Positions 17,577 through 28,034 of a DNA stretch of 64,000 nt are shown here, one piece after another. The position numbers and the translations under genes are program-made. Numbering within the stretch: the first letter of the stretch is position 1; each line of letters begins with the position of its first letter. A model generated the notes under the pieces. The model had not been told where the DNA came from and did not search any database. It was given only the letters and a program-made list of their open reading frames with translations. Origin of the DNA: Flavobacterium sp. 11 (lineage in GTDB: Bacteria > Bacteroidota > Bacteroidia > Flavobacteriales > Flavobacteriaceae); NCBI RefSeq assembly GCF_002754315.1, contig NZ_PEFE01000001.1, forward strand, positions 2,418,001 to 2,482,000. Reading direction: 5' to 3'.

Positions 17577-18059
17577 TTATTTGTACTCTTCATCAGTTAC
17601 AGCCTCTAACCAAACAGGCACGCCGTTTTGAGTATTTGTTATTGCGACTTGAACAAAATAAGTGTCAACACTGGCACCGTGCCAATGTTGAATATTAGGT
17701 GGACATTTGATTACATCTCCTTTACGAAGTATTTTTTTAGGTTGCCCTTTTTCCTGATAATATCCAACTCCATCAATTACCAGCAAAATTTGTCCGCCAG
17801 GATGAAGATGCCATTTTGTTCTTGCTCCAGGTTCAAAGGTCACATTTCCTACTGAGGTTGGATTAAGACTATCAGCAGCTATCAGCATTTGTAAATAAGC
17901 TGTACCTGTAAAATTAGTATTGGTAATTTTTTCTCCTTTGCCGAAAAGGATTGATTTTTGTGATGCTGTTTCTGTTGAAAGTATTGCTTTTTTTTGTGCT
18001 TTACAAGAAAAAGCGAATACTCCAAAAAGAAGTAGTCCTGCAATATTTTTAAGTTTCAT
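17577..18059 (-). CDS. Exported cupin-domain lipoprotein
   Basis: A 160-residue protein with a lipoprotein signal (MKLKNIAGLLLFGVFAFSC, cysteine 19) and one cupin barrel. The metal-binding cupin motif 1 is visible as FEPGARTKWHLHPGGQILLV and motif 2 as KGDVIKCPPNIQHWHGA, giving three histidines plus further candidates for a metal site. It resembles the small cupins often found beside carboxymuconolactone-decarboxylase proteins. It is the last gene of the ten-gene operon starting at 26350, 11 bp after the hydrolase gene. Specific activity unknown. Confidence 0.88.
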   Translation of the reverse strand: MKLKNIAGLLLFGVFAFSCKAQKKAILSTETASQKSILFGKGEKITNTNFTGTAYLQMLIAADSLNPTSVGNVTFEPGARTKWHLHPGGQILLVIDGVGYYQEKGQPKKILRKGDVIKCPPNIQHWHGASVDTYFVQVAITNTQNGVPVWLEAVTDEEYK

Positions 18060-18070
18060 CCTTTTAAATT

Positions 18071-19132
18071 TTAAAGATTGGTTTGATAAAAATTACCCAA
18101 TTTATTTACCGCTTGCAATACATAATCGGGTTTCCAATAGGTTTCTATATGAGTAGCGCCATTAATAAGAAATAGTTCTTTGTTTTTTGCATTGGTAGCT
18201 TTGTTAAAAGCATCATCAGTCATATAAAAAGTATCGGCTTTACTACCCGCTATCATTAATAATGGTTGGTTTATCAAGTCCATATTGGTACTGGCATCAA
18301 ACGTCATTAAATCCATCAGACTACTCTTTGTGTATTTAAATGTAGAATTTGGATGAGCATGTGTTTTACCGTAATACTCAAATCCTTCACGATATAAATC
18401 AAACGGTAGTGCTGCTATTTGTTTATCAGTGAGTTGCGTGTCGCCTACATACATAATTGTACCGCCTGCTGCTTCTTGGGCACGGGCATCAGAAGCTTCT
18501 TTTAATCGTTGCTGAATTGTTGAAAATTGTGAGTTCATAAAACCGTTACGCCTTACTACTCCTGAATTGAACATGCTTACTGTCGCTATTGCTTTAAATC
18601 TTTTGTCTGATTGGGCTGCCTTTAAAGAATAACCGCCTCCACCACAAATTCCTAATAATCCAAGTCTTGAAGTATCAACTCCTTTATATTGTGAAATAAA
18701 ATCAGCCATTGCGTGTACGTCTTCAATTCGGTTTGCAGGTTTATCCACATTACGAGGCTCTCCACCGCTACCTCCTTGGTATGCAGCATCTGCCGTGATA
18801 GTGATATAGCCCTGTTCAGCTAATCGTTGTGCATATAATCCTGCCACTTGTTCTTTTACACCACCATTAGGATGGGCAATAACTACCGTAGGATATTTTT
18901 TTGAAGCATCGTAGTTGGCAGGAGTGTAGACATTAGCTACTATTGTAATCTCTTTAATTGTATAAGTAACAGGATAAATGTTTACTTTTCCCTTTACATT
19001 TTCGGTAATTGCTCCCTCATATACAAGAGTGTATGGGTTTTGCTTTTTTTCCTTTTGGGTAATTTGAGCACTTGACATCTGTACGGTTACTATTGAAATT
19101 GCTATTGTGATTATTAATGCTATTTTTTTCAT
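18071..19132 (-). CDS. Exported dienelactone-hydrolase-like alpha/beta hydrolase
   Basis: A 353-residue protein with a signal peptide (MKKIALIITIAISIVTVQMSSAQ). The alpha/beta hydrolase core shows the oxyanion strand PTVVIAHPNGGVKEQ, a nucleophile elbow LGICGGGGYS with cysteine near residue 165 in place of the usual serine (as in dienelactone hydrolases), and a late histidine in GATHIETYW. The acid is probably the aspartate in AGSKADTFY. It resembles YcjY/DLH-type hydrolases. It lies between the CMD-like gene (12 bp) and the cupin gene (11 bp). Family is reliable; the substrate is not known. Confidence 0.85.
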   Translation of the reverse strand: MKKIALIITIAISIVTVQMSSAQITQKEKKQNPYTLVYEGAITENVKGKVNIYPVTYTIKEITIVANVYTPANYDASKKYPTVVIAHPNGGVKEQVAGLYAQRLAEQGYITITADAAYQGGSGGEPRNVDKPANRIEDVHAMADFISQYKGVDTSRLGLLGICGGGGYSLKAAQSDKRFKAIATVSMFNSGVVRRNGFMNSQFSTIQQRLKEASDARAQEAAGGTIMYVGDTQLTDKQIAALPFDLYREGFEYYGKTHAHPNSTFKYTKSSLMDLMTFDASTNMDLINQPLLMIAGSKADTFYMTDDAFNKATNAKNKELFLINGATHIETYWKPDYVLQAVNKLGNFYQTNL

Positions 19133-19144
19133 TTTTTTTCTTTA

Positions 19145-19891
19145 TTAATTATTTTTCTGTCTACTTTTCAACACTTCGTTTACTGTTTCTTTTGCTGCTT
19201 TAGTTTTCTTTCTTCCAATGATTGGTTGGATTACGCCTATAAATTCTTTCAATTGTTCAGGTGATATACCTACATTGAGAGAAATTGACAAATGGCCCTT
19301 TAGCATGGGTTCAGCATCACCAATTGAACTTATAACAGAAATTGTAACCAATTCTCTTTGAGAGTAGGTTAAAACATCTCTTTCAAAAATATCGGAAAAC
19401 AAATGTTCTTTTAAAAAGGTATCTATTACCGGTGCAAAAGCTGAATATCCTGTAAGCGTATTCGGTTGTTGTGTTTTGGTAAGTTGTTCTAAAATGGTTT
19501 TGCCTCGTTGGTATTTATTGCCATCTTCTTTGATTGGAGAAGCTTCTTTGCCAGATTCATCGTTAATCCCTTTTGTTTTTCGTTCGTTAAGTACTTCCAT
19601 AAAAGTTTGCAATCCTCTGATACTTCTCGGAAAACCGCAATAGGCATAGGTATGAATCAATATTTCTTTTACTTCATTGACGGTAAGTCCCGCTTCAAGA
19701 CCTTTGTTTAACTCTGATTTTAGAGTGACTAAATCGCCTTTAGCTGTAAGTGACGCAATGGTAATAATGCTTTTTTCTTTTGCGCTTAAATTACTTTCGG
19801 TAGCTGTCAACTGTTTTGCTTTAACGTCATTAGGAGACAATGTAATGCATACAATCATGACTATTAAACTGAAAATTTTAAAATCCTTCAT
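19145..19891 (-). CDS. Exported carboxymuconolactone decarboxylase-family protein (two CMD domains)
   Basis: A 248-residue protein with an N-terminal signal peptide (MKDFKIFSLIVMIVCITLSP). Two AhpD/CMD-like helical repeats follow: the first contains EVKEILIHTYAYCGFPRSIR (about residues 75-95), the second QRELVTISVISSIGDAEPML and HLSISLNVGISPEQLKEF (about 180-225). Only one cysteine (in AYCGFPR) sits near the usual CxxC position, so AhpD-type peroxidase activity is doubtful. In related clusters CMD proteins accompany cupins and alpha/beta hydrolases, as here. Export of a CMD protein is unusual. Function not known. Confidence 0.85.
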   Translation of the reverse strand: MKDFKIFSLIVMIVCITLSPNDVKAKQLTATESNLSAKEKSIITIASLTAKGDLVTLKSELNKGLEAGLTVNEVKEILIHTYAYCGFPRSIRGLQTFMEVLNERKTKGINDESGKEASPIKEDGNKYQRGKTILEQLTKTQQPNTLTGYSAFAPVIDTFLKEHLFSDIFERDVLTYSQRELVTISVISSIGDAEPMLKGHLSISLNVGISPEQLKEFIGVIQPIIGRKKTKAAKETVNEVLKSRQKNN

Positions 19892-19922
19892 CTTTATTTT
19901 ATTTACTGTTATTTCAAATATT

Positions 19923-20555
19923 TCAATTCTTCAGAATCCCTATTTTCTTTAACCATGTTTGTATTTCTTTTTCGGCTTCAATTTTCTTTTCACCTTCCAT
20001 TACAAATAAAATTCCATCTCTTTCTTTACCTCCTTGAATGGAAAATCCTTCCAATATTTTGCATTCAGTGCATAGCTCTTTAATCTTATCAAAACTGCTT
20101 CCAATACCATAACCAGCATTGGTGTTAAACGGAATAATAGTTTTACCTTTTAAATTGTATTGACTTAAAAAACTTTTCATTGGCGGCGGTAATTGCATTC
20201 CCCAAGTTGGAAAACCTATAAAGACAGTATCATACTTTTCAATACTGTCAATTTTGGTTTTTAGCGGAGGTAAAAAACCAGTTTCATTTTCCTTGGCGAC
20301 TTGATCAACAATTGCTTTGTAATTTTCAGGGTAGGGATTTTGAAGTTCTAGTTCAACTAATTTGCCTCCTGTTTGTTTATGAATGATTTGGGCAACTGTT
20401 TTCGTGTTCTTTGTTCGAGTCAGATAGACAATTAGAATACTATTTGTATTCAAAACATCTTTTTCTTGCTTAACAGTACTTTGTGCTTTGGAACAGCTCG
20501 AAAATAAACTAGCTGTTATTATCATTATTAAACAATATGTGGTTACTATTTTCAA
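19923..20555 (-). CDS. Exported flavodoxin-like lipoprotein
   Basis: A 210-residue protein. The signal MKIVTTYCLIMIITASLFSSC gives a lipid cysteine at residue 21. The flavodoxin fold follows with the FMN phosphate loop YLTRTKNTKTVAQII, and flavin-ring loops FIGFPTWGMQLPPPM and FNTNAGYGIGSSF, matching the Flavodoxin_4 group. The start codon is TTG; the next ATG (20525) would remove the charged n-region of the signal. A flavodoxin outside the cytoplasm is odd because it needs FMN and an electron donor there. It is 31 bp upstream of the CMD-like gene. Fold assignment is strong; physiological partner unknown. Confidence 0.85.
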   Translation of the reverse strand: MKIVTTYCLIMIITASLFSSCSKAQSTVKQEKDVLNTNSILIVYLTRTKNTKTVAQIIHKQTGGKLVELELQNPYPENYKAIVDQVAKENETGFLPPLKTKIDSIEKYDTVFIGFPTWGMQLPPPMKSFLSQYNLKGKTIIPFNTNAGYGIGSSFDKIKELCTECKILEGFSIQGGKERDGILFVMEGEKKIEAEKEIQTWLKKIGILKN

Positions 20556-20594
20556 TTGAATTATTATTTAGGATTATATATCGGCTGTATTTAA

Positions 20595-21677
20595 TTAATC
20601 CAATTTTTTGCTTTTTAACCATTTACTCATTAAATCAGCTACTTGTATATTATTTAAATCTGAAAACGGGAAGTGTGTATTTCCTTTGAGACCTGCCTCA
20701 GGAAGATGTACTACGGTTACATCACCACCGTATTTGTTTACTACATCTCGCCATAATCTCGCCATCTGTAGTCGTACTCTCCATCCGTCTGCCCCAGGAT
20801 TGTTGGAGAGGCTTTCAGGAATATTATCACCATAATAAATGACAATCGGTATTTTAGTAAGTTTCATGAATTCTTTCATAGGAATCGAACTTGCTTCCAG
20901 TGAACCTGCCGAACTCGTTAAAGGGGATGGCACTTCACCTTCAGGAAATAAGAATCCACTACCGGGTTCGTAAGACACTATAGCTTTTACGTTTTGATTT
21001 TTTACAGCTGTAATCCATCCCATACCACCAGAATGGGAATGTGTAACCAAAATTGCAGCACCAATTTTGTTGAATAACGCTGAAACCGCATCCGAATTCA
21101 CATTACTATCAATAGTACCAATGTTTGGAACCATCGAGCGAAAATATTGATTGAGTGTATTGGAATCTTTAGCAAATTGAACGCCTTCAAAATAATTGGG
21201 CCATACACCTACACGGAAGACATCAAACCATTGTTGTTCATCTGGAGTTGGATTAATCGTAGCTGCTACAGTACTTCTACCCGCATTTCCTCTTCTTGGT
21301 TGATCAATCACATAAACAGGAAAGTTTCTGCGTAGAAAAATATTTTGATACCCTTCTCGTCCGTCGGGCGTGCTTTCCCATGTTTTAGAAAACTGACCTA
21401 TGCCGTGCCACATCACCAAGGGATATTTGCGCGCCTTTACAGGAATTTGATAAAAAACATAGGCGTGATCTCCACGAAACGTTTGTCCTTCAGGAGTAGG
21501 TTTGTACGGATCGAATGTGCCAGGATTGGTAATGATAGTTCCTCCAACAGCAAAACTTCCTTGCTCTTCAATTAGTAACGGTTTTAGTCTTGTGCTTTTT
21601 TGTGCGTAAAATGATGAATGGATCATCAATAACAAACAAAGTATGCTCCACAATTGAATTACTTTCTTTTTCATCAT
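20595..21677 (-). CDS. Exported alpha/beta hydrolase (esterase/lipase-like)
   Basis: A 360-residue protein with signal peptide MMKKKVIQLWSILCLLLMIHSSFYAQ. The nucleophile elbow THSHSGGMG (serine near residue 217) and preceding WHGIGQFSKTWESTPDG oxyanion region identify an alpha/beta hydrolase. A final histidine is in GNTHFPFSDLNN. Conserved words such as FRGDHAYVFYQIP and VIDQPRRGNAGRS fit a family of bacterial esterases often seen next to AraC-controlled redox genes. It sits 34 bp after the carboxylesterase gene. Substrate unknown. Confidence 0.85.
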   Translation of the reverse strand: MMKKKVIQLWSILCLLLMIHSSFYAQKSTRLKPLLIEEQGSFAVGGTIITNPGTFDPYKPTPEGQTFRGDHAYVFYQIPVKARKYPLVMWHGIGQFSKTWESTPDGREGYQNIFLRRNFPVYVIDQPRRGNAGRSTVAATINPTPDEQQWFDVFRVGVWPNYFEGVQFAKDSNTLNQYFRSMVPNIGTIDSNVNSDAVSALFNKIGAAILVTHSHSGGMGWITAVKNQNVKAIVSYEPGSGFLFPEGEVPSPLTSSAGSLEASSIPMKEFMKLTKIPIVIYYGDNIPESLSNNPGADGWRVRLQMARLWRDVVNKYGGDVTVVHLPEAGLKGNTHFPFSDLNNIQVADLMSKWLKSKKLD

Positions 21678-21711
21678 AATTTATATTTTTAAGCTTATAA
21701 TCTACTTCTTT

Positions 21712-23319
21712 TTATTTAGTACTCTCAAATGCTTTTTCTATCACATCTAGTCTAGCTTTTCTATGATCGAAAAAATTACTTACCGACCCATCTTGCCTAA
21801 ACTCAAAAACCTCATTTTTATTACTATCATATTCCGGCCAAAGCGGTAGTCCTTTTCCATTTGGATTACCCGTTTTAGCAAAGTTAACCCAATAGGCATT
21901 CATTATTTTACCGACTTCTTTATCTTTTGCAGTAAAAGTAATGCCATTTCTTTTCACAAGATTATCAAATACATAAGCAATCTCAGAGGCATGAGAGGCA
22001 CCATATCGCATCCAATCTTTCATCGAGACAGGTACATAAGAGAAGAGATATAAATAGGCAGGTATCGATTTAGAAGTAAATGCTCTGGCAGTGAATCGGG
22101 CAGGCTCCGCCCAAACTTTATCGGTATTCACAAAGGCTAACATCTGAGCAAAATCAGTATTACCATCAGCATCGTAGGCTTCAGTTGCTTTCTTTTTATA
22201 GTTGCCAAACAATGATAATAATTCCTCCTTTGACTTCGCATTGACAAACCCTGCAGGAACCTCTGCACTATTTGATCCAATAATAATAGGAACCTTTGGT
22301 TGTCTGCCTGCCTTATAAGCACTCTCGGCAGTCTCCGTTACCAAACGGCCATCTAGTATCGGTCCTGGATAAGTTGTAGGACCACCTTGTCCGGCAGTTT
22401 CTTCTCCACCATCAACAATTTCAGCAGCACTTAATGCTCTTAGCTTGTTGAGCGCTTCGTTATTATCACCTTCGATATTGTATCTTTTGGCAAAGTTAAG
22501 TCCGATGGTTTCAGCCGATACCGGATAATGAATATCTGCATTTTCTTTGTCAATTGGACGCCCAGTTAGTACACCATCTCGTCCGCCTCCTGATTCAATA
22601 ATTGCTTTCTTAAATAAGCCTTTTGCTGCGGGTATTGTTAAAAGCGAATGTACAGATACGCCACCGGCGGACTCACCAAAAATGGTTACATTTTTGGAAT
22701 CACCTCCAAACTCAGCGATATTTTTTTTAACCCACTCTAATGCAGCAATCTGATCCATGTAGCCATAATTGCCTTTATATTCATTTGGGTTTTCTTTACT
22801 TAAAGCGGGAAACGCAAAAAAACCAAGACGTCCTAACCGATAATTGAAAGAAACAAGTATGACATCCTGCTTTGCAAATGCTGCTCCTGTAAAGTCATTT
22901 CCACCGCCACTGCCACCTACAAATCCGCCTCCGTGAATCCAAACCATAACTGGCAATTTTGATTTTTTTGTTACTGTAGCAGGTGTCCAGATATTGAGAA
23001 ACAAGCAATCTTCAGCTGAATTTGGTGACATGCCGGCACCACGAGGCCAACTCGCCTGCGGACAATCAGCGCAAAATTTACTTACATCCCGCACTTCCTT
23101 CCAAGCAACCACTGGCTGTGGAGACCTCCAACGATTTGCACCCACTGGTGGTGCGGCATAAGGAATACCTCTGAATATGGAGATATCTCCTTCTGTTAGA
23201 CCGCGAACAGTTCCTGAAGTCGTACGAATTTCCTTTGTAAGACTTTGTGAGACTGGTTGTTGTGCGTTTACGCAAGTAGTACAATAAAATAATGCAATTG
23301 CGATTACTATTTTTTTCAT
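21712..23319 (-). CDS. Exported type-B carboxylesterase (para-nitrobenzyl-esterase-like)
   Basis: A 535-residue serine esterase with signal peptide MKKIVIAIALFYCTTCVNAQ. Canonical type-B features are visible: FRGIPYAAPPVG and the EDCLFLNIWTP signature near residues 100-110, oxyanion-hole GGGFVGGSGGG, nucleophile serine in FGESAGGVSVHSLL near residue 215, and catalytic histidine in GASHASEIAYVF near residue 445. The acid is probably in SNSAEVPAGF, where E stands at the usual position. It is the fifth gene of the ten-gene operon, 10 bp after a DUF4440 gene. It would hydrolyse carboxylic esters in the periplasm; the natural substrate is unknown. Confidence 0.92.
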   Translation of the reverse strand: MKKIVIAIALFYCTTCVNAQQPVSQSLTKEIRTTSGTVRGLTEGDISIFRGIPYAAPPVGANRWRSPQPVVAWKEVRDVSKFCADCPQASWPRGAGMSPNSAEDCLFLNIWTPATVTKKSKLPVMVWIHGGGFVGGSGGGNDFTGAAFAKQDVILVSFNYRLGRLGFFAFPALSKENPNEYKGNYGYMDQIAALEWVKKNIAEFGGDSKNVTIFGESAGGVSVHSLLTIPAAKGLFKKAIIESGGGRDGVLTGRPIDKENADIHYPVSAETIGLNFAKRYNIEGDNNEALNKLRALSAAEIVDGGEETAGQGGPTTYPGPILDGRLVTETAESAYKAGRQPKVPIIIGSNSAEVPAGFVNAKSKEELLSLFGNYKKKATEAYDADGNTDFAQMLAFVNTDKVWAEPARFTARAFTSKSIPAYLYLFSYVPVSMKDWMRYGASHASEIAYVFDNLVKRNGITFTAKDKEVGKIMNAYWVNFAKTGNPNGKGLPLWPEYDSNKNEVFEFRQDGSVSNFFDHRKARLDVIEKAFESTK

Positions 23320-23329
23320 TTTTTAAATT

Positions 23330-23776
23330 TTATTGTCCAGGTGTCATTAGCTTAGTGAACGATAATGAGCCAAGTTTCCAACCATTGTTGTCTTTTATAT
23401 ATACTTCCGTAACCATAAATGGATTGGTAACTTCATTTCCTCCAACTACTGCCAATAGTGTAATTCTGTTTAAAAGTATCGCGGTATTACCAATAATGTT
23501 TACTGATACTTCGTGAATATCTGCTTTCTTGTAATGAATTCCTCCACTTTTAATCACATTGATTTCTTGGGTTTTTCCCCAACTTCCGCCCATATGGACA
23601 AAGACCGATTTATCATCAAACAAAGGGGTAAGTTTATCGACATTTTTATCGGCCATCCATTCCCATTTTTGTTTTGAAAGTTGAATCACTTCCTGTTCAG
23701 CGGCAGTAGCAGTTTGTGCAAAGGACTTGTTTGCCAATAGAATGAGTATCAGTAGTCCGAAAATTGACTTTTTCAT
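23330..23776 (-). CDS. Exported DUF4440/SnoaL-like (NTF2-fold) protein
   Basis: A 148-residue protein with signal peptide MKKSIFGLLILILLANKSFAQ and one NTF2-like domain: QEVIQLSKQKWEWMADKNVDKL at the start and INIIGNTAILLNRITLLAVV in the middle, split here only for reading. It is clearly paralogous to the adjacent upstream gene (same WxWMADKxVDKL block and same C-terminal EVTxxFxVTEVY). The fold often binds small hydrophobic molecules; function unknown. Spacing of 10 bp to the carboxylesterase gene supports co-transcription. Confidence 0.85.
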   Translation of the reverse strand: MKKSIFGLLILILLANKSFAQTATAAEQEVIQLSKQKWEWMADKNVDKLTPLFDDKSVFVHMGGSWGKTQEINVIKSGGIHYKKADIHEVSVNIIGNTAILLNRITLLAVVGGNEVTNPFMVTEVYIKDNNGWKLGSLSFTKLMTPGQ

Positions 23777-23816
23777 AATGCGATTAATTTTTAATTAGTA
23801 TATTTTTTCTTTTTTT

Positions 23817-24296
23817 CTATTTCTGAATTTGATGCGTGTCTCGTACACTGCTGAATGTTAAGGCTAAAAGTTTCCAATTCTTCCCTTGTTTTTGATAGAC
23901 TTCTGTTACCGTAAACTCAGTTGTGACTTCACTTCCTCGTACAACAGCCTGAAGGGTAATTCTGTTCCAAACGATTGCCGTTTTTTCGAAAATTTCTACT
24001 GTTGCATCATGAACCTTAGCATTCTTATACCAAATTTTACCCGTTTTAATAATGTCGAGTTCCTCGTCTTTTTTCCACGTACCACTCATATGAACAAATT
24101 TTGATTTGTTGTCAAAGAGTGATTCAAGTTTGTCTACATCTTTATCAGCCATCCATAGCCATTTTTGTCTTGACAAGTCCAATAATTCCTGTTCCGTTTT
24201 TTGGACGCTTTTAGATTTGATGTTTGGTGTACTTGTTTGTGCATATGACCATTGCATGCTAGTAAAGAATAATAATCCTAATAATAACTTTTTCAT
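23817..24296 (-). CDS. Exported DUF4440/SnoaL-like (NTF2-fold) protein, paralogue
   Basis: A 159-residue protein with signal peptide MKKLLLGLLFFTSMQWSYAQ. The NTF2-like body starts with QELLDLSRQKWLWMADKD and contains FVHMSGTWKKDEELD and ITLQAVVRGSEVTTEFTVTE. It shares most signature positions with the next gene downstream, so the two arose by tandem duplication. It is the third gene of the operon, 40 bp after the Tat-type aldo/keto reductase gene. No catalytic function can be assigned. Confidence 0.85.
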   Translation of the reverse strand: MKKLLLGLLFFTSMQWSYAQTSTPNIKSKSVQKTEQELLDLSRQKWLWMADKDVDKLESLFDNKSKFVHMSGTWKKDEELDIIKTGKIWYKNAKVHDATVEIFEKTAIVWNRITLQAVVRGSEVTTEFTVTEVYQKQGKNWKLLALTFSSVRDTHQIQK

Positions 24297-24336
24297 TTTA
24301 AATAATTTATTTGGTTTAAAATATTCTATTTTCTAA

Positions 24337-25488
<1,152 letters not shown>

Positions 25489-25498
25489 AATTATTTTT

Positions 25499-26356
<858 letters not shown>

Positions 26357-26534
26357 TTAATTTAAAGTTACTATAAATATTCCTGGCAATTAGGATAACT
26401 TATAGTACTCTGCAAATTTCCGACCTGAAAATGAGGTTGTTGGTATATGGATTACTGATTGTTCTACCAATATTACTTATTGGACTTACTATATGATAAT
26501 TGCTATCTCTAAATACCTAAATTTGTATTATAAA

Positions 26535-27458
26535 ATGAAAATTAGTATGAATAAAATAGTCAAGTTTAATACCATTACTGAATATAATGTATTTAACAAT
26601 AACAAAACTTTACATCCATTAATAAGTGTTATTGATTTTTCAAAAGCCGACGAAAGATCTTGGGAAGGAGAGAAGACTGTTAGAATTTATTATGGCTTTT
26701 ATTGCATCTTTTTGAAAGATATAAAATGTGGTGATTTGCGATATGGTTGTAATTACTATGACTACCAGGAAGGCACATTGGTTTTTGTTGCTCCAGGGCA
26801 AGTAATGGAAGTAGAAACGGATGGTAAAGTATATCAACCAAAAGGACATGCCTTAGTGTTTCATCCTGATTTGATACATGGCACTTCTCTTTTTAAAAGT
26901 ATAAATGATTATAATTTTTTCAGTTATAATGCCAACGAAGCTTTGCATTTATCAGAACGCGAAAGACAAGTTGTTTTAGACTCTTTTTCAAAAATTCAGT
27001 TAGAATTGCAACTCGGGGTAGATAAGCATAGTAAGAAACTTATAGCTTCAAATATTGAATTGTTTTTAAATTATTGTGAACGGTTTTATGACAGGCAATT
27101 TATAACTAGAGAAAATGTTAATAAAGGAATTTTAGAAAAATTTGAAGAGGTGTTAAACAGTTATTTCACAACTGATAAACCCAACACTATCGGATTGCCA
27201 TCTGTTGCTTATTGTGCGGATGAACTACATTTATCAGCCAACTATTTTGGTGATTTGATAAAAAAGGAAACCGGTAAATCTGCTCAGGAATACATCCAAA
27301 ATAAAATAATTGATGTTGCAAAAGACAAAATTCTGGTAGACCATTTGACTGTAAACGAAATCGCTTATCAGTTGGGCTTTAAATATCCTCAGCATTTTTC
27401 CAGATTGTTTAAACAACGAGTAGGGTATACGCCTAATGAATACAGAAGTTTGAACTAA
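26535..27458 (+). CDS. AraC-family transcriptional regulator
   Basis: About 307 residues from the ATG at 26535 (a frame from 26493 and a start at 26547, MNKIVKFN, are also possible). The N-terminal half is a cupin-like sensor with FVAPGQVMEV and GHALVFHPDLIHGTSL. The C-terminal half is a double helix-turn-helix: ADELHLSANYFGDLIKKETG and VNEIAYQLGFKYPQHFSRLF, ending GYTPNEYRSLN. It is divergent from the ten-gene operon at 26350 and is its most likely activator. An inverted repeat CCAATA/TATTGG at 26467-26483 lies between the two starts and is a possible binding site. The inducing molecule is unknown. Confidence 0.92.
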   Translation: MKISMNKIVKFNTITEYNVFNNNKTLHPLISVIDFSKADERSWEGEKTVRIYYGFYCIFLKDIKCGDLRYGCNYYDYQEGTLVFVAPGQVMEVETDGKVYQPKGHALVFHPDLIHGTSLFKSINDYNFFSYNANEALHLSERERQVVLDSFSKIQLELQLGVDKHSKKLIASNIELFLNYCERFYDRQFITRENVNKGILEKFEEVLNSYFTTDKPNTIGLPSVAYCADELHLSANYFGDLIKKETGKSAQEYIQNKIIDVAKDKILVDHLTVNEIAYQLGFKYPQHFSRLFKQRVGYTPNEYRSLN

Positions 27459-27779
27459 TTAAATTTTTTCGGCTTTTTGTCAATGGAACTCTTTTCAACA
27501 GAAAAATTATTTCTTACTGTTTTCATTTTCTCACTCACATTTTTATTCAAGCATTTAATCCTATTTTTATATGCTTGTTACGCTTTTTATACTCCATTAT
27601 TTTGCTTGTATTTTTAAGTGTGATTGGCATATTTCAGAATTAATTCTTCTGGAAAAAGAGGAGAGGAAAGGGAGAAGTTTTTTTTAGTGTTTTACTGTGT
27701 AGAATGAGAATAACTCCGCTGAGACTTTATAGTAGAATGATAAAAACAAAAAACCCGAAACTTTCGTTTCGGGTTATAC
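27459..27779. other. 321-bp gap between AraC gene and tRNA-Ser
   Basis: No gene is visible. The right end holds the terminator of the tRNA gene. The rest is AT-rich with no clear hairpin for the AraC gene. A 138-codon frame running through the tRNA (from 27704) is spurious. Confidence 0.4.
27741..27775 (-). terminator. Terminator of tRNA-Ser
   Basis: On the minus strand, AACCCGAAAC and GTTTCGGGTT (27752-27761 with 27766-27775) form a 10-bp stem with a 4-nt loop, followed by a T-rich run (TTTTTTGTTTTT). It starts 5 bp after the tRNA 3' end. Confidence 0.85.
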
Positions 27780-27867
27780 TGGCGGAGAAAGAGGGATTCG
27801 AACCCCCGGACCTGTTACAGTCAACAGTTTTCAAGACTGCCGCATTCGACCGCTCTGCCATTTCTCC
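27780..27867 (-). tRNA. tRNA-Ser (anticodon UGA)
   Basis: Read on the minus strand the 88-nt gene starts GGAGAAATGGCAGAGCGG. The acceptor stem GGAGAAA pairs with TTTCTCC. The anticodon loop CTTGAAA gives anticodon TGA. A long variable arm (about 15 nt) marks a class II tRNA, and the T-loop GGTTCGAATCC is canonical. Discriminator G and the CCA end are encoded in the genome (27780-27782 on the plus strand reads TGG). Confidence 0.97.
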
Positions 27868-27899
27868 AGTATGTCGCTTTCATTATCTGATTGCGAGTG

Positions 27900-27930
27900 C
27901 AAATATAAGAACCTTTTTTGGTTATGCAAA
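27900..27930 (-). promoter_or_regulatory. Promoter of tRNA-Ser
   Basis: On the minus strand TTTG (27930-27927) and TATATTTG (27907-27900) are separated by 19 bp, an exact match to the Flavobacterium promoter pattern. The tRNA 5' end is 33 bp downstream. This is the cleanest promoter in the window and serves as an internal reference for other -7 boxes. Confidence 0.75.
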
Positions 27931-28034
27931 TCTATTTTTAGAAAAAAAGCATCTATTTTCAGGGCTAATTTTTAAAGGTTTCATTTTCTTTACTTTAGAT
28001 GAAACTTATTTTTATAAAATAGTAATGAATGGGG

